A stretch of 64,000 nucleotides of DNA from contig CM044959.1 of the NCBI GenBank assembly GCA_024516035.1, forward strand, positions 24,252,933 through 24,316,932. Reading direction: 5' to 3'. Positions within the stretch are counted from its first letter, which is position 1. Each line of letters begins with the position of its first letter. Under the pieces are notes generated by a model. The model was not told where the DNA came from. It ran no database searches and saw only the letters and a program-made list of their open reading frames with translations. The position numbers and the translations under genes were made by a program. Below are positions 25,955 to 37,700 of this stretch, piece by piece. The stretch comes from Bactericera cockerelli (Eukaryota; Arthropoda; Insecta; Hemiptera; Triozidae).

Positions 25955-26552
25955 ATTATCCCCTCTCTCTTGCTCATTTGTCTGTTGAGCAACAGGTGCA
26001 TTACTTTGCTGGTAGGTAGGTAGGAAGAATGAACACATCCACTAACGCTTGGTTCTAAGATTTTTTATTCCACAAATGATGACAATGCATGGTTCTAAGA
26101 TTTTTTATTCCACAAATGATGACAAATACATGGTTCCAAGATTTTTTATTTCAACAAATGATGACAAAATTGATGAAAACCGTCAGCCCAGTCCCTTGGA
26201 GTGAACTTTGGTATATTGGTGCACGAAAATGAATTATCCCCTCTCTCTTGCTCATTTGTCTGTTGAGCAACAGGTGCATTACTTTGCTGGTAGGTAGGTA
26301 GGAAGAATGAACACATCCACTAACGCTTGGTTCTAAGATTTTTTATCCCACAAATGATGACAAATGCATGGTTCCAAGATTTTTTATTCCACAAATGATG
26401 ACAAATGCATGGTTCTAAGATTTTTAATTCCACAAATGATGACAAATGCATGGTTCTAAGATTTTTTATTTCACAAATGATGACAAAATTGATGAAACCG
26501 TCAGCCCAGTCCCTTGGAGTGAACTTTGGTATATTGGTGCACGAAAATGAAG
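25955..26552. repeat. tandem block duplication containing a 41-bp minisatellite
   Basis: A block from ATTATCCCCTCTCTCTTGC to GTGCACGAAAATGAA occurs twice head to tail: 25955-26232 (278 bp) and 26233-26552 (320 bp). Inside each is a tandem 41-bp unit (GGTTCTAAGATTTTTTATT then CCACAAATGATGACAAATGC), three copies in the first block and four in the second. One extra unit accounts for the length difference. Confidence 0.9.
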
Positions 26553-26624
26553 ATGCTGAACATGTGGAGACAGCACGTAGAATGTACTATTTCTCTTGGG
26601 ATCACTGAAGTTCAGGAAAGTCGA

Positions 26625-26700
26625 ACATATCACGTTCGGTGGTAAAGTCTTGTAAACTCCAGAGGTCGTGAGTTCGAAACCCAGCCAGGACATGACAAGT
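26625..26700 (+). repeat. tRNA-like SINE fragment
   Basis: A GTGAGTTCGAAACCC string resembles a Pol III B-box, preceded by GGTGGTAAAGTCTTGTAAACT. No acceptor stem or full cloverleaf was found. It is probably a truncated SINE head. Confidence 0.35.
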
Positions 26701-26879
26701 TATCTTTCCATTTGTGATTTCTTGACCACAGAAAAGTGAGGAGATAAGAGAAAAAATATGGTACCTTTCTCACGAAGAGGAGATAATGACTGACAATAGA
26801 GAGACTGTAAGGTCAGGTTGACTTGTTAAATGAGAATGAGGGAGGAAAGAAGAGAATGGAAGGGACTTGTAATGGAGGT

Positions 26880-27165
26880 TAGAAAGAACAAGAGGAAAAG
26901 AGGGGAAGTATAGAAAAGTAGAGACACAGAGGAGAAAGAGAGAGAGAGGGGAAATAAGAGAGAGAGAGGAGAGGGAGGGAAAAAGAGGGAGAGACTAGGA
27001 GGAACGGTGAGTAAGAGAGAGAGAGAAAGAGGGAGAGACTTAGGAGGAACAGTGAGTAAGAGAGACAAAGGGAGAGCCTAGGAGGAATAGTGAGTAAGAG
27101 AGAGAGAGAGAAAGAGGGAGAGACTAGGAGGAACGGTGAGTGAGAGAGAGAGAGAGAGTGCAAGG
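26880..27165. repeat. purine-rich minisatellite
   Basis: GA-rich strand with about four degenerate copies of a roughly 40-46-bp unit, GAGAGACTAGGAGGAACGGT followed by GAGTAAGAGAGAGAG (about 26990, 27033, 27072, 27118). The long Ser/Leu-rich minus-strand frames here come from the simple sequence and are not genes. Confidence 0.8.
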
Positions 27166-27962
27166 GGATGAGATTGGGACCCTGAAGTCTAGGACAGAGC
27201 TTTTGAAGTCGAATATGAATGTTACCTTTGTGTGAAAATAATTCAAGTGGAAGTATTGGATACACCGAACTGTAGTGAAAGGAAAGTAGAATGGAGGGAG
27301 AGAAGGCAAAGGGGTTTCAATTTCTAAAACCTTTCCCTAGTGTACATGTCTACATGAACATTTTGCAGCAATAGAGTAGTTACAGAGATGGAGAAGTAAC
27401 GTGCTTTCTAGATGTGGGTACTATTCACCAAAATGTCATTATAGTTGTTAATTGATGCTTCATGTCTAACGATTTTCTCAACGCATTATCAATACTACAT
27501 GAGTATACATGAAGTTTCTTCACTCCTATTTTGGTTTTTAAAAATAAGAAATTTACTTCAATACAAAATATTGGTTTTTAAAATAACCAACACTTTAGAC
27601 ATTATCTAATAAAACCTAATAAATCTAGTGTTATCAAATAAAACCACAAATACTGATTCTCAGTTATGTATGTACGTGGAAATTGCAAACAGTTGTTCAT
27701 CATACCAACGTTAGTCAAATAGAGTTCATTGAACCCAGTCAGTACAAGTTCATTGATTAGAGAGAACGGCGGGAAAGTTTAAATTGGAACCTCAAGATTG
27801 CATTTAGGTTGTGGTCAAAGAATATGTACTTGTACATAATAGAACTCTTTAGTGGAAGGTAACCACCAAGCGCGGTTAATGTTCAAAGCATTTTCTACCA
27901 CCTAACCCTCAGAGTCTTACTATTATGTGGTCACAAACTCAAATGAATGAGTAAAAATTCAT

Positions 27963-28050
27963 GCACTGGGTGGGATTCGAACCAACGGATCCCTACGCTA
28001 CCTGGATTACCAGACTAGCGTGTTAACCACTTGACTATCAGTACATAACT
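27963..28050 (-). repeat. tRNA-like SINE head
   Basis: On the minus strand GATAGTCAAGTGGTTAACAC (A-box-like) is followed about 45 bases later by GGTTCGAATCCC (a good B-box). The flanks do not pair as an acceptor stem, so this is a tRNA-derived repeat and not a tRNA gene. Confidence 0.5.
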
Positions 28051-28226
28051 GTGTTATTTACCATGGAGGAATTTATTCAGATAATCACTAAATTTCTCGA
28101 TCATTAAAAACACAATGCGATAATAATGAAATAAAATTTCACCAGATTTAAAGTCAATCGTGCAACATGAGGAGCAGAGTGAACCTAACTAAAACAATTT
28201 TCTTTTACATAAAACTTAAACTCGTA

Positions 28227-28313
28227 CAGGGCTTCCATAAAGTCTAATCTAACCCAGGCCTGGGTTTCTCGAAAGTGAGTCAAAATATCAAAAAACGCAA
28301 AAAAAAAACCCTG
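28227..28313. mobile_element. possible 87-bp MITE remnant
   Basis: TA-CAGGG at the left and CCCTG-TA at the right, with the palindrome CCCAGGCCTGGG near the middle. The inverted ends share only about five bases clearly. Confidence 0.3.
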
Positions 28314-28802
28314 TATTTATAATTTGTTATGTTAGTTCGAAATCAAAATAGCTCTTCTAAGAAACAGGTCTATAAAAAGTTACCAACAAAAGTAAAAGTT
28401 AGAGATTGATATTGGATATAGATAGGTACGATGGAAAAAGAAAAGTAAAAAGTACCATTGTGAGAATATTTAAGAAACCGTTACAAAGTGATTTGAATAT
28501 ATTTCTCTTCAATTTTCTATGGTTAGAGGAAAACTCTATTTTTTTTATCGATAAGTTTCAATTTGTATTTTAAATCTATTTTCTGTATAGGAAAGAAAAT
28601 AAGAACCTAAATACATGCCATCACCCAGCGGGCGGATCGTGGTGGCAGTGCTGAAAACGTAAACGAATTATTATTCATTTTATTTGGGTTCTTAGAGAAT
28701 AAAATAGTCTTGGAATAAACATTTTTAAATCCATCGTAATTGTCAGTTAGATTTTCGACAGTGTAAAATGGCTCAGATCTCACCCAAATCCTATTATATA
28801 TT

Positions 28803-29029
28803 TCAAAGGTAAAACATTTCTTCCAACTCACTACCGAGAGGAAGCGTGCCTCTGATGCTCGAGCTATTGCCCCTTTGGATGGCCTGTGATATCTTTTGTA
28901 TCAGGAACTGATACGAGCGAGAATCACCAGAAACACGCCGAAGGGCAGAGCCAATCTTTTTTAGAAAAGATATCGACTCAGCTGCCCAAGGACCCAACGT
29001 TTCAACTGAGAACGCAAGAAAGGTTTAGT
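28803..29029 (-). pseudogene. C-terminal relic of a LINE-type polyprotein
   Basis: The minus-strand frame reads ETLGPWAAESISFL, then SGDSRSYQFLIQKIS, then AIQRGNSSSIRGTLP, and stops just after EEMFYL. I recognise this as the C-terminus carried by many invertebrate retrotransposon polyproteins (W...A, SGDPR, QRxSxAxQRGNA, then a short acidic/aromatic end); the exact clade is uncertain. No reverse-transcriptase core precedes it. Two further copies of the same end exist at 30652-30779 and 55567-55688, also minus strand. The frame is open over about 70 codons. Confidence 0.6.
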
Positions 29030-29598
29030 TTTCTTAAATGTAAAATTGTCCTAATAAAGTTCATATCTATAGAGGATTTATTGAGTGCTATGAAGAACAA
29101 GTAGTGGAACAAAGCTAGGAAATCTTATGAATCAAAGTGAAATAAATGAATGTTTCGTGCTGAGTTATACTTATCGAATATTGATACAACTTGATTCTAA
29201 AAGATTTCTGTTCCCGGTCTGGGAAAACTCGACTAGGAATGTATTAAAACCAAGATTGGGAACCTGGGCTGTGAACTAGGTAATTTGTTAAAATATAGGT
29301 AAAATATCCATGCCCATACAATGCCGAGAACACTGGTAGTATGGGTCAAAGTGTCAGCAAAACTCACCAGAATATACTAAACCAGAAATCCTAGAAAAAC
29401 CCATAGAAAAAAACCGTTGTTTTTAATATATAGTTATAATACTGTTCTTATTATTAGGGTTTTTTATATATACCAATATACGAGTACCTACGACCTCGTA
29501 AATCTATTTTTTTTTTTTTACATTAAATTGAAAAATTGTTCTAATCTACTGTTTTATGTATTTAAAAAAGAGCAATAAAAATACACTCTTATATTGTT

Positions 29599-30087
29599 TA
29601 TATACAGCAAAACTCACCAGCCTATATACAGCAAAACTAACCAGCCTATATACAGCAAAACTCACCAGCCTATATACAGCAAAACTCACCAGCCTATATA
29701 CAGCAAAACTCACCAGCCTACATACAGCAAAACTCACCAGCCTATATACAGCGAAACTCACCAGCCTATTATACGGCAAAACTCACCAGCCTATTATACA
29801 GCAAAACTCACCAGCCTATATACAGCAAAACTCACCAGCCTATTATACAGCAAAACTCACCAGCCTATTATACAGCAAAACTCACCAGCCTATTATACAG
29901 CAAAACTCACCAGCCTATATACAGCAAAACTCACCAGCCTATTATACAGCAAAACTCACCAGCCTATTATACAGCAAAACTCACCAGCCTATTATACAGC
30001 AAAACTCACCAGCCTATATACAGCAAAACTCACCAGCCTATTATACAGCAAAACTCACCAGCCTATATACAGCAAAACTCACCAGCC
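29599..30087. repeat. 24/25-bp minisatellite, 20 copies, with higher-order pattern
   Basis: Units TATATACAGCAAAACTCACC plus AGCC (24 bp) and the variant starting TATTATACAG (25 bp) are mixed. Of 20 copies, 11 are 24-mers and 9 are 25-mers. The first seven are all 24-mers, so a long frame reads SLYTAKLT repeats; the 25-mers later shift it. Copies 10-13 and 14-17 repeat the same order (24, 25, 25, 25), giving a 99-bp higher-order unit. Confidence 0.95.
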
Positions 30088-30651
30088 ACCATTGCACTGT
30101 CTTCACGTATCCGAAAAGTTATGGAATATTACGTAGGTATAAGATAAACTGAGAGAGAAAGAGAGAGTATGAGTGAGTGTGAGAGAGAGCAATGATAAAG
30201 AGGGAAGTAAGAGAGATCCCAGGATTTTCCATTTTCTTTCTCTCTGCCTCTTTCTGGGCAAAATTTGTTCTGTATTTGTTCAATTTTCCTCACTTCATGT
30301 ATTTTTCTTTCTTGCAACGAAAACAAAGACGTGCGTGATGGTATGCAGGGACTCCAACTTTGCTTCTTTTTCTTCTTAACTTTCATCTCTCCTCGTCAAC
30401 CTTCTTCTTCTTTAACACGTTAAACGCCATGAAACTCATATCGTGTCACCGAGGTACATGCTGACTCTCAACGGGAAACACAAATTAAAAAAAAAATTAA
30501 AACATTTGGCAAAGAATATCTTTGATTCTCTGCCCAAGCCTTCCTTAATTGACTCTCACTTTGTAGAAATGAAAATGCTGTAGGATATAAGTATGAATGA
30601 TTCAGCTATTTTTTTTTATTTAATTTAGTTAAAGTTGATTGTAAGCAATTT

Positions 30652-30779
30652 TTACATAACAAACATGTCATCATTCTTCTCACAAGACATGGTGCCTACC
30701 AGGCTCGGGGCATTTCCACGCTGGACTGCCAATGACAGTCGTATTAGGCGTAAGAATGCCTCGGCCCTGGTATCACTAA
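30652..30779 (-). pseudogene. C-terminal relic of a LINE-type polyprotein (second copy)
   Basis: On the minus strand the frame reads SDTRAEAFLR, LSLAVQRGNAPSLVGTM, and ends DDMFVM with a TAA stop. An A-rich tract follows about 15-40 bases later (T-rich on the plus strand at 30609-30623), consistent with a short 3' UTR and tail. It carries a three-base insertion relative to the copy at 55567. Confidence 0.6.
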
Positions 30780-30869
30780 TGAATCGACGTATTTAAAGTC
30801 TCAGCCAGCTTTAAAGCAGATAACATCAAAATTGAAAGTTCTTGATGTTATTTCGAAAAATACATAATA

Positions 30870-31012
30870 TACATGAACAACACCACACAATACACCACAC
30901 ACAAGGCACGGAAGGAGCCCAGGAAATTGCTTCTGGGCGTCCACAGGGGTTAATACCCATCCATCCTTCCACCACCATGACAACATTCATGGACATGGAA
31001 AGTAAAGTAAGT
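30870..31012. repeat. dispersed repeat B, copy 1
   Basis: ATACACCACACACAAGGCAC, GGAAGGAGCCCAGGAAATTG, CTTCTGGGCGTCCACAGGGG and ACATGGAAAGTAAAGTA recur with few differences at 57960-58112 in the EFR3 gene. The family is unknown. No intact frame is shared between the copies. Confidence 0.75.
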
Positions 31013-31939
31013 ATCGATGTGTGAGCTTCGTATTGGTCATTTAAGGAAATTTACTATGTACATATTTTCACACAATATTTATATTATATCCATTAAAAGT
31101 TTTTTTTTTACAACGTGAACCAATCACGAGGAAGTATAATGATAAATTAGATATATTTGAATACATTTACTAACAGTAATACACATCTTCTCTAGTAGCA
31201 CAAACTGGAAATGTGCCCAGCACATTAGCCGCATTCGTTGTTCAGTAATTCTATTTGAACTTATAGGAGACATATTAATGTATTCTATATTATATACTTG
31301 TATAAATATAAAAATAGCATCATGCACAATAAATGTCCAATAATAGTATCTAAGTAAATACACTGAAACACTATTTTTATGTACAATGATTAAAAAACGT
31401 TTGAAGTTACTAAAATGAAAGATGAAAAAATGATGAAAAAAATGTGCAGGAGTAAGAAAGGAACAGAAAAGAATAAGAAATGTGAACAGAAGTTGAAGGA
31501 TGAAAAGATACAAAAGTATGTGATAGAAGGGAGAGTGAGAGAGATGGAAGGAGAGATCAAGTTGGAGAAAAAATTGGGGTAAGGGAAATAAAAATCATTT
31601 AAGAATTTATTCTCAGGTGAAAGATCAAAGGAGATAAAAATTCTTAATCTAAAAATAGTAGGTAAAAGATTTAAAAAATAAAAATGTTCTGTTGGTTTGT
31701 ACAGGGTGTTTGAGAGACATGTTGGAGATTTGGAGTCAATTCACAAACATTAAATTACATAATTTATAGAGAATATATTTTATTATTAAAAAAAATCCTT
31801 TACCTAAATATATAGCTAGCATCAAGCACAATAAATTAGATACCGCTAGGGTATAAACTAGTCTTACATTTCCTTGCCCGCACCCTCTGCTATTATGTAC
31901 CCCATACCCTGCCTCTTATTTCTGATTCTGATATCCTAA

Positions 31940-32402
31940 TTGTTGTTGTTGTAGCCAGCTTGGCTACAGCTGGAGGGGGAATGATGGTCTCCAGTCAACT
32001 TTATTTCAAAGTTGGCTCGTCCTGAACCACATATTTCTATGTGCGATCAACCACCATGAGGACTTGGACTTTTCTTTATAAGCTACAAGCAGGCTGTCGC
32101 CCGCTTTGCGGGCCGAGGCATGGCCGTGAAAGCAAAAAATCCTTTTTCGCCAATGGCAGGTGTTGTAGTGGGAATTTCGAAAAATCCCGTCTTATTGCAC
32201 ATCTAGACTATAAGACAAAGCTACCTACCAAATTTCAGCTTCCTAGGACTTACGGTTTGGGCTGTAGAGCGATGATCAGTCAGTGGTCAGTGAGTGACTT
32301 TGACATTTATATATTAAGATTAAACCCTTAGGAAACTGCAAGCTAGCCTAGCTTGTAAGGGTTGGCTAGTCTCTTCTCTGTTTATAGTCCTCTGACGAGA
32401 GG
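31940..32402. repeat. dispersed repeat D, copy 1 (interrupted)
   Basis: It starts TGTTGTTGTTGTAGCCAGCT and includes GGCTCGTCCTGAACCACATA and GTGCGATCAACCACCATGAG. It resumes after an insertion at AAACCCTTAGGAAACTG and ends near the palindrome AGTCCTCTGACGAGAGGACT. The uninterrupted copy lies at 34548-34780. Confidence 0.8.
32082..32323 (+). mobile_element. LINE 3'-end-like insertion in repeat D
   Basis: This segment is absent from the otherwise matching copy at about 34692. It begins GCAGGCTGTCGCCCGCTTTG, includes CTACCAAATTTCAGCTTCC, and ends with a CAGTCAGTGGTCAGTGAGTG and TTTATATATTAAGAT tail. That 3' end resembles those of RTE-type LINEs or their SINEs in many arthropods (from memory of the family pattern). 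No protein is encoded. Confidence 0.55.
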
Positions 32403-33380
32403 ACTATACACAGAATTATCCTAATTCATCTTCAACAGTTTACTTAGACAGTGCACAGTATTTTATCAAAGTTGCTTTCATATTGAAATGTGACCTTATG
32501 ATACGAGTCATACCTTATGATACGAGTTAGTACCTTACACGAATACTTGGTGACTATTTGAAATAGTTGAATAAGGATAATAAGTCAGTGCTATGATAAG
32601 CAAGAGTGACAAGGTAGGTGCTGCACTATAGCTTTAGCGTTGACTTTTTCAGAAAAGATACGAATATCGGGGGCACCCTATACATTCTTGTGAGTAAAAG
32701 AATAAAATCGAAAAATAAATAATAATGAAAGAAAACGAATATTCTTTGCTTTTTCTCTTATAATGACATCATCAGAAAATGTTGCTCTGATGGCCCCGGG
32801 CAGAACACGAAATGAAAAATGAAATAACGACGTCAGCTCAGACACAGGGTGTCTCAGTAGATCCCAGGGTGTCCCAGTAGATCCCTGGCTTGGTCACAAC
32901 AACTGCCAATGTGAATAGTTAAGGTGAAGCATTGAAAACCTTGTGATCAACAAAAAAATATGAACTTGCAATATATTTTAATATTTTACTAAGGTCAAAA
33001 TTAATAAATATTTTGAATCATTTATTAAGTTAAATTTATTAAGTTGTTTGGTTTTTATTTGGAAAATAAAGTTACTATGTTTGTATTCTATTATAAAAAC
33101 AACTTTCCATCATGTATTACAACTATTGTTTACCTACAATTTATTACAACTTTCCATTTTTGGGAGAAAAAAAAATCACGTTATCATGGGTGGTCGAGTG
33201 GGTTTAATAAAAACCATATTGTATTCAAGAGAATTGTATTCATTTGTTAGGGAATTTGACATAGTAATAGCTAACGGTTTATAAAACAAATTCAACATTA
33301 AAGGGTCCAACGAGTCCTGTAGCAATGAATTCTGGGTTACCGTACGAATCTACGAATGTCTTCGTCTCACAGAATGCAGC
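32403..33380. other. no gene recognised
   Basis: AT-rich sequence with a short local repeat (CAGGGTGTCTCAGTAGATCC then CAGGGTGTCCCAGTAGATCC near 32847-32883). Nothing else was supported. Confidence 0.5.
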
Positions 33381-33387
33381 GAGAAGA

Positions 33388-33727
33388 ACGTGTCGCCTGT
33401 AGCTCCTGGCCCTGAGCAAACTCTCTGCTGACGCAGCTTCTGCAAGACTCCTTCGGAGGCAACGCCAAGACCCTGATGATAGCCAACATCGGCCCCGCCG
33501 AGAGTAGCTACAACGAAACGTTGACCACTCTGGAGTATGCTCACCGGGCCAAGAAAATAAAGAATGCACCTATCAACGCACATAGCGCCAAGAAAGTAAA
33601 CAGAGGAGAGAATTTCTCAGACAAGAATAAAAAGACTCTGGAAGAATTGGAAAACTGTAAAATGAAACTGAAGCCCGTGAAAGCTATTAATGAAGAATTG
33701 ATGACGGCTTTGGTGGATCAAAATTGA
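33388..33727 (+). pseudogene. kinesin motor-domain relic
   Basis: From about 33431 the frame reads [35 protein letters not shown], then [15 protein letters not shown]. This is the end of a kinesin motor: the GGNAKT loop, the NETLTTLxYAxRAK helix (alpha-6 region) and the start of the neck. The pattern is closest to kinesin-II (KIF3-type) proteins. It continues with a Lys/Glu-rich stretch and stops at 33725-33727. Immediately upstream the homology breaks: the HVPYRDSK region is out of frame, with several small indels and an in-frame stop, so the copy looks like a decayed fragment. A possible acceptor (CTCTGCTGACGCAG) at about 33436 leaves open that it is a real exon starting at LLQDS. No other motor exons were found. 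Confidence 0.7.
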
Positions 33728-34547
33728 TCAACAAAAATTAATTTCATCTCAGGTGCATCGAATCCCTCCAACTGGATGGCTTGGATGCAAATGCAGAAGA
33801 CGGAGCCCTCTGAGAAACTGATGAACTTTATATAAATAATGTCAATTCAGTTGGACCCTATCAAAATATCCCCAGAAGCAAAAATAAGAAATTGAGAGAC
33901 AGAAGACAGCAAACTCGCGGAAATGGGGACAGGGTGAACTTATTCCACTTATAATTTAATGCTGAGTTATATGGAAGTTAAGGTCCAGAAGGCAATCCCT
34001 TATCTATTTATTTTATGTACTGCGCAATATCTATTTACTGCATCGCTGTTCAAAATCTATTGAGTACAAGTGTAGGGGTACTGCATCTTCGTTGGTTCAT
34101 TATGCTTTAAAAGGTGCTCAACAAAAATGAATTTCACCTCAAGTGGTGTTTTATACACATTTTATTCATAGAACAAATTGGGTACCTACCTACATAATAT
34201 ACATATCTACCTACTTCTTCTAATATCAAGTAGGAAGAAAAACAGGGACGACATCTATGATTGTCAGCGTTTTCTCTCCGTATCACCGACTGCGTCTTTT
34301 GCCTCTTGGCAGTGATAACATGTATGTTCGAAATATTTCAGTTGTAATAAGATCAAGATGATGGGGACAAGGGTACAGCAGTCTCTCAACAACTCAACAT
34401 AGGAAAAAAATGTAATAAAAATTGGTTACAAATATTTGCAAGACATATTCTTTCTGTGCTGACTCCTTGGGTAGCACCTATTGTAAAGTATTAAGAGGTA
34501 CAAATCACCGAATGGGTAAGTTACGGGACGAATCTTAAGAGTTTACG
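33728..34547. other. no gene recognised
   Basis: The sequence just after the kinesin stop (TCAACAAAAATTAATTTCAT) recurs at about 34118 as TCAACAAAAATGAATTTCAC, a short local duplication. No coding exon was recognised. Confidence 0.45.
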
Positions 34548-34780
34548 TGTTGTTGTTGTAGCCAACTTGACTACAGCTGGAGGGGTGAGTGATGGTCTCC
34601 AGCCAACTTTCTTTCAAAATTGGCTCGTCCTGAACCACATATTTCTATGTGCGATCAACCATCGTGAGGACTTGGACTTTTCTTTATAAGCCATTAAACC
34701 CTTAGGAAACTGTAAACTAGCCTGGATTGTTAGGGTTGGCTAGTCAGTTCTCTGTTTATAGTCCTTTAGCGAGACAATGG
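34548..34780. repeat. dispersed repeat D, copy 2 (uninterrupted)
   Basis: Matches 31940-32402 without the internal insertion. The junction reads TTTATAAGCCATTAAACCCT, the inferred empty site. Both copies lie in the same orientation about 2.6 kb apart. Confidence 0.8.
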
Positions 34781-37700
34781 TCTTCTCCCTTATTAACGTC
34801 CTTCAGTCAGAGTCTATAGCTGTCTTCAAAAAAATAATAGGAAAAGTGTAAGTATACAATACATACACAGCAAATTATTAGGATACTGGCTGTGGAGTCC
34901 CTTAATATAAGAAACACCTATTTTCAATTTTATTCTTTAATAATATTAACCTTCAAATAGTGACTGAGTCATGTGTAGACATATTTCTACTCGTATCAAG
35001 GTTCAGCCCAGGTAGATGAAATTTGTCGTGTAATCGGATTTGCCATGAAAATCACTAAATAACTTGCTTAAGTCTATGGTATCAATTGTTTCATGGATTT
35101 CATACAACAGGAGTGTGATAAAAGATAATCTTTTATGTAAAGCATAAGCTACAAACAATGGAGAGCATTTTAATTTCACCATGCTCCATGACACCCGGGG
35201 TTAAGTTAATCCATGCCCAACATATTTGTGTTGTTATAGTAAGGTCATTTACATCTTTGCTTGCGATCATATTCAGAAATTAATAAAAATATTTGCCCAG
35301 ATTTATAAAAAAATCATACTTAGGAACATTTTTTAAATGTTCTTTATATTAAAATCTTATATTAAAAATAATATAAAATAGTAAATAACCTGAAATTTAC
35401 AAACCTGCTATTAATATTTAGGCTATTCTATTGGACTGGGAAATAACCAGCGTCACGAAGGGTTAAACCTGGGGTTAAGCCACCAAATCTTAACTCCAGC
35501 TATCGACAACTGGTGTATTCAAAGGGTTATTAATGTATGCTGGATAGTTCATCGTTCATCAGAAAGAAAAATATAAACAAATGAATCTAATAAATAACCT
35601 GAAATTTTAACCCTTTTTTATTTATTTTTCATTGTACAGTTCTAAACCAGTGCAATTCCAAAAATTTGAATGAGATAAATTAAATTTCAATCAAAAGCAA
35701 AACTACGCCATCATGAAAATAATGATGAAGATTTAGAATAGTTGAACACAATAAACGTGCCACTATTAAACAGTAAACAAGCGAACACCATGTTTGACCT
35801 ACATTAGTGAGGAGACTGGGAGTGGATGAGGGACATAAAATCTCTAATCTATTCTTTATTTAGAATTCAATTCAATGGAAAATTAAATTGAAAATAAAAC
35901 ATTAAAAAACTCCTGCATAGAATTGAAAATTGCATGGAGGATAAATGAAGAATGTAGCATTAAATGTATAGTGTGCATAACATAGACACTGTTTGCACAT
36001 CATACCCTAGACATACAGAAATACAGGGATAGGGTGGAGTGTTCTCAGAATTCCATCAATCCAGGTGAATCTGGAATTTCCGTAGGCTCATGATAAATTC
36101 AGGCAGAAATTCAGTAGGTTTTAAAGTGCCGGCAGGCTCTCTACAGAAATAAAGCAGGATTTCTACAAAGTTTCACCGGACTAACACCTGAAAACTGAAA
36201 GGTTGTAGATTCGATTCCTGGTTGTGTCAAGAAAAAATCATTCTTACAAAAAGTAAGTCAATGAAGTGAATGTTTCATAAGGACAATTTATACAAAACAG
36301 ACAGTTAATTTGGTTATTTTTGAAAACATTTGGCAAACTTGAATTTCCTGATCATGGAAATCTGAAAATAGAACCATTGAAAAAAATGCTCCTCGTTAAA
36401 AAAAGTCATGGAAATTGATTCTCATTTTGTTTTAAACTTACTGAGAAAAATTGCCAGCTAAACATAAAATTCGACGTAAAATCTTACTATAGGACAAATA
36501 GAAAGTATGTCAGAAAAAGAAATTGAGGACATAAAAGTACTACGTAGTTCTAGTTACACCTGCGGAGTTCAAGCATTGAATAATTTTAATGTGAGATTCA
36601 CAGGATTCACTGTTACTGGAAACGCAAGAATACTAATTGTCAATATTTACTATTTTATATTCAATATTCAACAACTAATTCATTCATACCTTCAACAACA
36701 TAGCTATTTTTAAAACTCTACATCATCTCTTCCTATCTGTTCTACCCCCCCTCCCTCTGCAAGTCTACATTTCCTATGCATTATTTGTTAAGTAAAAAGT
36801 GAAATAGAATTACAATACTACACAATGGGGAAATGGCGGAAAATAGGAAGATATACAAGTAGAGTAGGTACTAAGTTTGAATAAAAATCCTACTAACGAG
36901 TAGCATAAATTGATTGAGATGTTTCCAGTCGTTTCTGAGACGTTCTCTGTAACGCCAAGTACAATGATTCAATTCGTGTAACTTTCAATACGATTAATGA
37001 ATTAGGTTTTCTCCTTATAAAATGAATCAAAGTTCTGCCAAGTCATAATAAAGTAAAATTGATGTTAGTCTACACCTAAGGCAAACAACTCATGATAGAA
37101 TGATTATTATGTTTCATGGTTTTGGTATTAAACATTATGTGCGTATTTAGTATTTTAACTATATAATATAATAATAATATAGTGAGTAAAACTCACTAGA
37201 GCCATTCAGCCTATTTGTTGTTGTTCAATACTAAATGAAATGTTGTAAAAAATAAACAGGATGAAGAAGAAATTCAAATAAGAAGACTTTGTATTTTAAG
37301 CTATAATATTATATCATTTTTCATTGTAATTTAATTTCTTCAATAAAGGCTACTTTACTTTACTACACCTAGGTAATACCTACAAGTTCCCAATACCAAA
37401 AATTAGAAAAAAATCTCAAAAAAAGGAAATTGTAAAAAAATCAACATGCAAATCAAATTAGCACGCGATGTTTTTGGCACGTGTTCACATTATGCACCGA
37501 GTGTTCGTTTCATGCTTTAAACCGAATTAACAAAACGGGAATACAAATGAAAAGAGAAATCAAGTATGAAAAGAAAGAAAAAAACGCAAACGAAGAAGAG
37601 CTCTCAATGTCGATGATTTTCTCAGTTTTCAGCAAAAATTGAACAAAGAGGAATGAGAAGGAAGAAAAAAAACCGAGGGAGTGTGAGTGAGAGAGGAATA

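Noticed and set aside
26826..27309. Long minus-strand Ser/Leu-rich frames
   Set aside because: They arise from GA-rich simple sequence read in antisense.
29556..30152. A 198-codon open frame of YTAKLT-type repeats as a possible repeat protein
   Set aside because: It is created by a 24-bp period being divisible by three. Unit length variants shift frame, the flanks have no promoter or splice context, and other frames are open too.
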